DNA of 5,074 nucleotides from Actinomycetes bacterium (GTDB taxonomy: Bacteria > Actinomycetota > Actinomycetes > JAJYSQ01): positions 1 to 5,074 of the forward strand of contig JAJYSQ010000183.1 in NCBI GenBank assembly GCA_021793495.1. The letters run 5' to 3'. Of the stretch, positions 1 to 5,074 are shown in pieces (the first letter of the stretch is position 1; every line of letters begins with the position of its first letter). The notes under the pieces were generated by a model, which saw only the letters and a program-made list of their open reading frames with translations, did not search any database and was not told the origin of the DNA. Position numbers and translations under genes: made by a program.

Positions 1-72
1 GATCTCGGTGGCTGTGCCGTGCCACCACGGTGACCGCACCAGCGTGTCGCGCACAGGCTGCCGGGCGGTTGC
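1..72. other. Left-edge non-coding or unassigned DNA
   Basis: No gene can be supported here. A 6-bp inverted repeat (GGTGGC at 7-12, GCCACC at 21-26, eight-base loop) is present but weak. One plus-strand frame is open from the edge to a TGA at 31-33 and could be the last codons of a convergent gene, but ten codons are too few to judge. The start of ctaE or qcrC, common neighbours of cta genes in actinobacteria, is not visible. Confidence 0.4.
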
Positions 73-93
73 CGGCCCGCTCCTGGCGGGCCG
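73..93 (-). terminator. GC-rich hairpin after ctaF
   Basis: Perfect 8-bp inverted repeat, CGGCCCGC and GCGGGCCG, around a five-base loop, starting six bases after the ctaF stop. No T-run follows on the minus strand, as is common for hairpin-only terminators in actinobacteria. It would end the ctaC-ctaD-ctaF transcript. The stem is symmetrical, so it could also serve a convergent gene entering from the left. Confidence 0.6.
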
Positions 94-98
94 ATCGG

Positions 99-494
99 TC
101 AGTGGGCGAAGGCCCCGCGGTAGTACTCGAAGACCAGGCCCCACACCGAGATGATGATCAGCGGAACCGCCAGCATGAACAACCACCACCCCACCGCGAC
201 GCCCACCGCAGCCGTAGCGGCCGACAACCCCAGGGCCAACGGCCACAGGCTGAACGGACTGTAGAAGCCGAACTCCCCGGCTCCGTCGGCGATCTCCCCG
301 CCCGGGTCGTCAGCAGGCTGGGCATCCAGGCGTCGGGCGTTGAACGACAGGTAGAACCCGATGATGAACACCAGCCCGGAGGTCAGGGCCAAGGCGGTGG
401 TCCCGGCGGGTTCGTGCGACCAGAACCAGTAGAGCAGGGTCTCGAAGACGAAGAACACGAACAACCCCAGGAAGATGCGTGAGGCAGTCTTCAT
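99..494 (-). CDS. ctaF: Cytochrome c oxidase subunit IV, actinobacterial type
   Basis: Product of 131 residues; a small structural subunit of the actinobacterial aa3 oxidase, without redox centres, packed against CtaD in the membrane. Four hydrophobic segments lie at about 5-25, 33-51, 83-104 and 105-122. Between the second and third is the family-specific cytoplasmic stretch [20 protein letters not shown] followed by [14 protein letters not shown], and the protein ends with the conserved LVFEYYRG. Length and signatures match mycobacterial and corynebacterial CtaF as I recall them. The ATG at 494 forms an ATGA overlap with the ctaD stop; AGAGGA at 505-510 is a usable Shine-Dalgarno sequence with a somewhat long ten-base spacer. 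A strong hairpin begins six bases after the stop, so ctaF appears to be the last gene of this transcript. No other function is plausible. Confidence 0.94.
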   Translation of the reverse strand: MKTASRIFLGLFVFFVFETLLYWFWSHEPAGTTALALTSGLVFIIGFYLSFNARRLDAQPADDPGGEIADGAGEFGFYSPFSLWPLALGLSAATAAVGVAVGWWLFMLAVPLIIISVWGLVFEYYRGAFAH

Positions 495-2221
495 CGGTCC
501 GTAGTCCTCTCACCGGAACCCGCAGGCACAGCCGCCGGGTCGCCCGAGGCTCGGCTACCTACCAGCTGACCGGCCAACGCAGCCTCCGGGTGGTGCAGGT
601 CGAAGGCCGGTCGCTCCGACCGGATGCGCGGCAGGGACGTGAAGTTGTGTCGCGGAGCCGGGCAGGAGGTCGCCCACTCCAGGGACGCGCCGTACCCCCA
701 CGGGTCGTCCACGGTCACCGTGGGCGCGTACCTGGTCGTCTTGTACACGTTCCACAAGAACACGAAGACGCTCATCCCCAGCAAGAACGAACCAATGGTC
801 GAGATCTCGTTCAGCAGGGTGAACCCGTCGCCCGCCGCGTAGTCCGCGTAGCGCCGTGGCATCCCCGCGATCCCCAGCCAGTGCTGCACCAGAAATGTCG
901 TGTGGAAGCCGACGAACGTGGTCCAGAAGTGCAACTTCCCGAGCCGCTCGTCCAGCATCTTCCCGAAGACCTTGGGCCACCAGAAGTAGAAACCCGAGAA
1001 CGTCGAGAAGACGACCGTACCGAACAGCACGTAGTGGAAGTGGGCGACCACGAAGTACGAGTCGTTCACCGCGAAGTCGATGGGCGGTGAGGCCAACAGC
1101 ACCCCGGTCAACCCCCCGAACAGGAAAGTGACCAGGAAGCCGACGGCCCAGAGCATCGGGGCATCCATCGTGATGGAACCGCCCCACATCGTGCCGATCC
1201 AGTTGAAGAACTTCACCCCGGTGGGCACGGCGATCAGGAAGGACATCAGGGAGAAGAACGGCAGCGCCACCGCGCCGGTGGTGAACATGTGGTGGGCCCA
1301 CACGGTGGTCGACAGCGCAGCGATGGACAGCGTCGCGAAGACCAACCCCTTGTAGCCGAAGACCGGCTTGCGGCTGAACACCGGGATGACCTCGGAGATG
1401 ATCCCGAAGAACGGTAGCGCGATGATGTACACCTCGGGATGGCCGAAGAACCAGAACAGGTGCAGGTAGAGGATCGGCCCACCGGTCGAGGCGTCGTAGA
1501 TATGAGCTCCGAACTTGCGGTCGGCCTCCAGCGCCAGCAGGGCGGCGGTGAGCACCGGGAACACCATGATGACCAGGATGCTGGTGACCAGGATGTTCCA
1601 GGTGAAGATCGGCATCCGGAACATGGTCATGCCGGGTGCCCGCATGGTGATGACCGTGGTGATGAAGTTCACCGCTCCCAGGATCGTGCCCAGACCACCG
1701 AGCGCGATCCCCAGCACCCACAGGTCGCCGCCGACGCCCGGGGAGTACTGGGAGTTCGACAGCGGAGCGAACGCCCACCAGCCGAAGGCCGCGGCGCCAC
1801 CCGGGGTGAGGAAGCCACTGCAGACTATCAGTCCACCGAAGAGGAACAGCCAGTAGCTGAACATGTTCAGTCGCGGGAACGCCACATCCGGCGCACCGAT
1901 CTGCAGCGGCAAGATCAGGTTGCCGAAAGCCACGAACATCGGGGTGGCGAACAACAGCAGCATGATCGTGCCATGCATGGTGACCAGCTGGTTGTACTGA
2001 TCGGTGGTGAACATCTGCATGCCCGGCCGGGCGAGCTCGGCGCGCACCAGCAGGGCGAGGACGCCACCGAAGAGGAAGAAGCCGAAGGCGGTCGCGGCGT
2101 AGAGCTTGCCGATCACCTTGTGGTCGGTGGACCCCAGCCACTCGACGACCACCCGTCCCTTGGACCGCCGGCGTGGGGTGGCGACCGGTACGCGCCTGGT
2201 GGGATCGCTGAGGATGGTCAT
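491..2221 (-). CDS. ctaD: Cytochrome c oxidase subunit I (heme a / a3-CuB)
   Basis: Product of 576 residues; catalytic proton-pumping subunit of the aa3 oxidase, reducing O2 to water in the cytoplasmic membrane, with about twelve helices. Heme a ligands are His83 (TMHGTIM) and His396; heme a3 ligand is His394 (VAHFHYV). CuB ligands are His261, His310 and His311 (WAHHMF), with Tyr265 in HPEVY available for the His-Tyr cross-link. D-channel residues Asn101, Asp112 and Asn119 lead to Glu263, and Lys337 (VPTGVKFF) marks the K-channel, so this is an A1-type pump with nothing missing. At the Mg site, the residue corresponding to R. sphaeroides His411 is Asn386, followed by the conserved Asp387. The C-terminus has the actinobacterial block [20 protein letters not shown] (507-526). 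The ATG at 2221 overlaps the ctaC stop and has only a weak Shine-Dalgarno match, so translation probably relies on coupling. A longer in-frame reading from 2569 only runs through ctaC in another frame. The stop overlaps the ctaF ATG by four bases. Confidence 0.98.
   Translation of the reverse strand: MTILSDPTRRVPVATPRRRSKGRVVVEWLGSTDHKVIGKLYAATAFGFFLFGGVLALLVRAELARPGMQMFTTDQYNQLVTMHGTIMLLLFATPMFVAFGNLILPLQIGAPDVAFPRLNMFSYWLFLFGGLIVCSGFLTPGGAAAFGWWAFAPLSNSQYSPGVGGDLWVLGIALGGLGTILGAVNFITTVITMRAPGMTMFRMPIFTWNILVTSILVIMVFPVLTAALLALEADRKFGAHIYDASTGGPILYLHLFWFFGHPEVYIIALPFFGIISEVIPVFSRKPVFGYKGLVFATLSIAALSTTVWAHHMFTTGAVALPFFSLMSFLIAVPTGVKFFNWIGTMWGGSITMDAPMLWAVGFLVTFLFGGLTGVLLASPPIDFAVNDSYFVVAHFHYVLFGTVVFSTFSGFYFWWPKVFGKMLDERLGKLHFWTTFVGFHTTFLVQHWLGIAGMPRRYADYAAGDGFTLLNEISTIGSFLLGMSVFVFLWNVYKTTRYAPTVTVDDPWGYGASLEWATSCPAPRHNFTSLPRIRSERPAFDLHHPEAALAGQLVGSRASGDPAAVPAGSGERTTDR
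505..510 (-). promoter_or_regulatory. Ribosome binding site of ctaF
   Basis: AGAGGA on the minus strand within the end of ctaD, ten bases before the ctaF ATG at 494. The spacing is long, so the ATGA overlap with ctaD probably also helps initiation by coupling. Confidence 0.5.
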
Positions 2222-3030
2222 CAGGCGGCTCTCGCATTCAGCTGCTGGAGGTACTGCTGGAACTGTTCGGGGGTCACGACCTTGACGTTGAAGATCATCC
2301 GGGAGTGGTCCCGGCCGCACAGCTCGGCACACCGCCCGGCAAAGGTCCCGAGCCGGTCCGGGATGACCTCGAACTGGTTCACCCGGCCGGGGATCGCCTG
2401 CATCTTGAACAGGAAGACCGGCACCCAGAAGGAGTGGATGACATCCGAGGAGGTGATGATGAACCGCACCCGCTTGCCCTCGGGGAGCACCAGGGTCGGG
2501 ATGTCTCCCGGGGTGCCGGTGACCGACGCGTTCGGCCCGGCATTGAGGTAGTTGAACTGCCAGGACCACTGGATCCCGTTGACATTGATCGTGGTGTACG
2601 GGTCCTTGTGCAGTCGCAGCAGGTAATTCTCGTCACGAACGGTGAAGTAGAACAGGGTCAGGACCATGATCACCGGCACGATGGTCCAGAGGATCTCGAT
2701 CGGCAGGTGGTACTGGATCTGCCGGGGCAGCTCCGGGTCACCCTTGCGTCGGCGATAGACGACGATCGCCCAGATGATCAGCCCCCACACCAGGATGCCG
2801 ACCGCCCACGCCGCGACCCAGGCGCCCTGCCAGAGGCTCAGAGAGGTCTTCGCCTCGATCGTCGCGGGTTTGGGCATACCCAGGCGCTTCCAGACACCCG
2901 TGTCACAGCCAGCCAAGGACACGGTGACCAGAGCGCCCAGCACGCCGGTGACCACAGCACGACGCAGCCGGGCCGGGACGGCGTCACCCGCTGGTCGCCC
3001 GGTGCGCACAGCGACGTCGTTGGAGATCAC
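2221..3030 (-). CDS. ctaC: Cytochrome c oxidase subunit II (CuA subunit)
   Basis: Product of 269 residues; a membrane-anchored lipoprotein that takes electrons from cytochrome c (in actinobacteria the di-heme QcrC) at its dinuclear CuA centre and passes them to heme a in CtaD. A basic N-terminus and hydrophobic stretch lead to a lipobox, VSLAGC, with lipidated Cys42. Transmembrane helices lie at about 69-91 and 115-131. The periplasmic cupredoxin domain has the electron-entry aromatic motif WSWQF (155-159) and the full CuA set: His199, then [12 protein letters not shown] with Cys234, Glu236, Cys238, His242 and Met245. I chose the GTG at 3030 because GAGGAGGGG sits eight bases before it; the in-frame ATG at 3099 would add 23 residues translated from the leader. 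The stop TGA shares one base with the ctaD ATG (TGATG), so translation is coupled. The protein is compact: it lacks the long insertion before the LVLPEGKR strand and the long C-terminal tail that I recall in mycobacterial CtaC. Confidence 0.96.
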   Translation of the reverse strand: MISNDVAVRTGRPAGDAVPARLRRAVVTGVLGALVTVSLAGCDTGVWKRLGMPKPATIEAKTSLSLWQGAWVAAWAVGILVWGLIIWAIVVYRRRKGDPELPRQIQYHLPIEILWTIVPVIMVLTLFYFTVRDENYLLRLHKDPYTTINVNGIQWSWQFNYLNAGPNASVTGTPGDIPTLVLPEGKRVRFIITSSDVIHSFWVPVFLFKMQAIPGRVNQFEVIPDRLGTFAGRCAELCGRDHSRMIFNVKVVTPEQFQQYLQQLNARAA

Positions 3031-3038
3031 GTCGGTAA

Positions 3039-3047
3039 CCCCTCCTC
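3039..3047 (-). promoter_or_regulatory. Ribosome binding site of ctaC
   Basis: GAGGAGGGG on the minus strand, eight bases before the GTG at 3030. It is the strongest Shine-Dalgarno sequence in the window and decides the ctaC start in favour of GTG over the ATG at 3099. Confidence 0.85.
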
Positions 3048-3077
3048 GTCCGGTCTCACCCCTGGCTACCCGCTTCG

Positions 3078-3093
3078 TCCGGCAAGGGCCGGA
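3078..3093 (-). other. Small hairpin in the ctaC leader
   Basis: 6-bp inverted repeat TCCGGC and GCCGGA with a four-base loop, about 48 bases upstream of the ctaC start. It is short and may be incidental; it also overlaps the presumed transcription start region. Confidence 0.3.
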
Positions 3094-3120
3094 TGCCACG
3101 CTCAGTCACGCCTACGTCAA
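3092..3120 (-). promoter_or_regulatory. Candidate ctaC promoter
   Basis: On the minus strand TTGACG (3120-3115) matches the -35 consensus of the housekeeping sigma factor well. At a 17-base spacing the -10 position reads GGCATC (3097-3092), which is a poor match. If this is the promoter, transcription would start near 3085 and leave a leader of about 55 bases. A weak -10 box would fit dependence on an activator bound at the palindromes just upstream. This is tentative. Confidence 0.35.
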
Positions 3121-3170
3121 CGGGTCGCGACCTGCCCGTGCACCCAGACAGGGACCCGGGTCGCGACCTG
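3121..3170 (-). promoter_or_regulatory. Paired palindromic elements upstream of ctaC
   Basis: Two exact 14-bp direct copies (plus strand CGGGTCGCGACCTG, at 3121-3134 and 3157-3170) lie 36 bases apart. Each contains the perfect 10-bp palindrome GGTCGCGACC (3123-3132 and 3159-3168), the form expected of a site for a dimeric DNA-binding protein. The proximal copy ends two bases before a TTGACG box pointing toward ctaC. I do not recognise the motif as the site of a named regulator. Regulation of ctaC-ctaD-ctaF is inferred from position only. Confidence 0.5.
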
Positions 3171-3178
3171 CAGCTCCA

Positions 3179-3208
3179 GACCGTACCGCAGGCTCCGACG
3201 GTACGGTC
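3179..3208 (-). terminator. Inverted repeat after aat
   Basis: Perfect 10-bp inverted repeat GACCGTACCG and CGGTACGGTC with a ten-base loop, beginning 32 bases after the aat stop on the minus strand. No T-run follows. Its position between the adoK-aat unit and the ctaC promoter region suggests a hairpin terminator for adoK-aat. It could instead be an operator-like element, since it lies just upstream of the two 14-bp repeats. Confidence 0.5.
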
Positions 3209-3240
3209 GAGCCGGGGGCGACCTCGCCTGGCGTGGCGGC

Positions 3241-5066
<1,826 letters not shown>

Positions 5067-5074
5067 TCACGGCC

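Noticed and set aside
555..2237. A 560-codon minus-strand frame overlapping ctaD
   Set aside because: A shadow frame of GC-rich ctaD, rich in Arg, His, Pro and Gly, with no recognisable domain.
491..2569. A 692-codon frame that extends ctaD upstream to 2569
   Set aside because: The extra 116 residues are an out-of-frame reading of ctaC, have no family similarity and begin without a Shine-Dalgarno sequence. The ATG at 2221 fits the family's N-terminus.

Overview
The window is a GC-rich stretch from an actinobacterium (Actinomycetota). Five genes lie on the minus strand and fill almost all of it. The assignment rests on the four-helix cytochrome oxidase subunit CtaF, which is known only from this phylum, on the actinobacterial C-terminal signature of CtaD, on an adenosine kinase that closely resembles the mycobacterial AdoK/CbhK enzyme, and on codons ending mostly in G or C. 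I cannot place it below phylum level.

Layout in the direction of transcription, from right to left. The right edge (4944-5074) is non-coding. It holds a 16-bp perfect inverted repeat that is probably the terminator of a gene outside the window, and a second stem-loop in the leader of the kinase. Next come adoK (4943-3957, adenosine kinase) and aat (3960-3241, leucyl/phenylalanyl-tRNA-protein transferase). These two are joined by a four-base CTGA overlap, which implies that aat starts at a rare CTG codon. A 210-bp intergenic region (3031-3240) follows. It holds an inverted repeat just after aat, two exact copies of a 14-bp element each containing the palindrome GGTCGCGACC, a TTGACG box, and a small leader hairpin. 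Then comes the oxidase cluster ctaC (3030-2221), ctaD (2221-491) and ctaF (494-99), with a TGATG and an ATGA stop/start overlap. A GC-rich hairpin (73-93) closes it six bases after ctaF.

How the genes work together: CtaC (CuA subunit), CtaD (heme a/a3-CuB catalytic and proton-pumping subunit) and CtaF (small structural subunit) are three of the core subunits of the aa3 cytochrome c oxidase. ctaE and the qcrCAB bc1 genes are not in the window and do not directly follow ctaF. AdoK (purine salvage) and Aat (N-degron tagging) form a separate two-gene unit. An adenosine kinase close to ctaC is also found in Mycobacterium tuberculosis, so that neighbourhood is old. The aat gene between them looks like a lineage-specific arrangement.

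I do not see an undescribed biological system here. The main genes are ordinary and intact. The points most worth following up are the paired palindromes upstream of ctaC, placed as an activator site would be, and the CTG start of aat.
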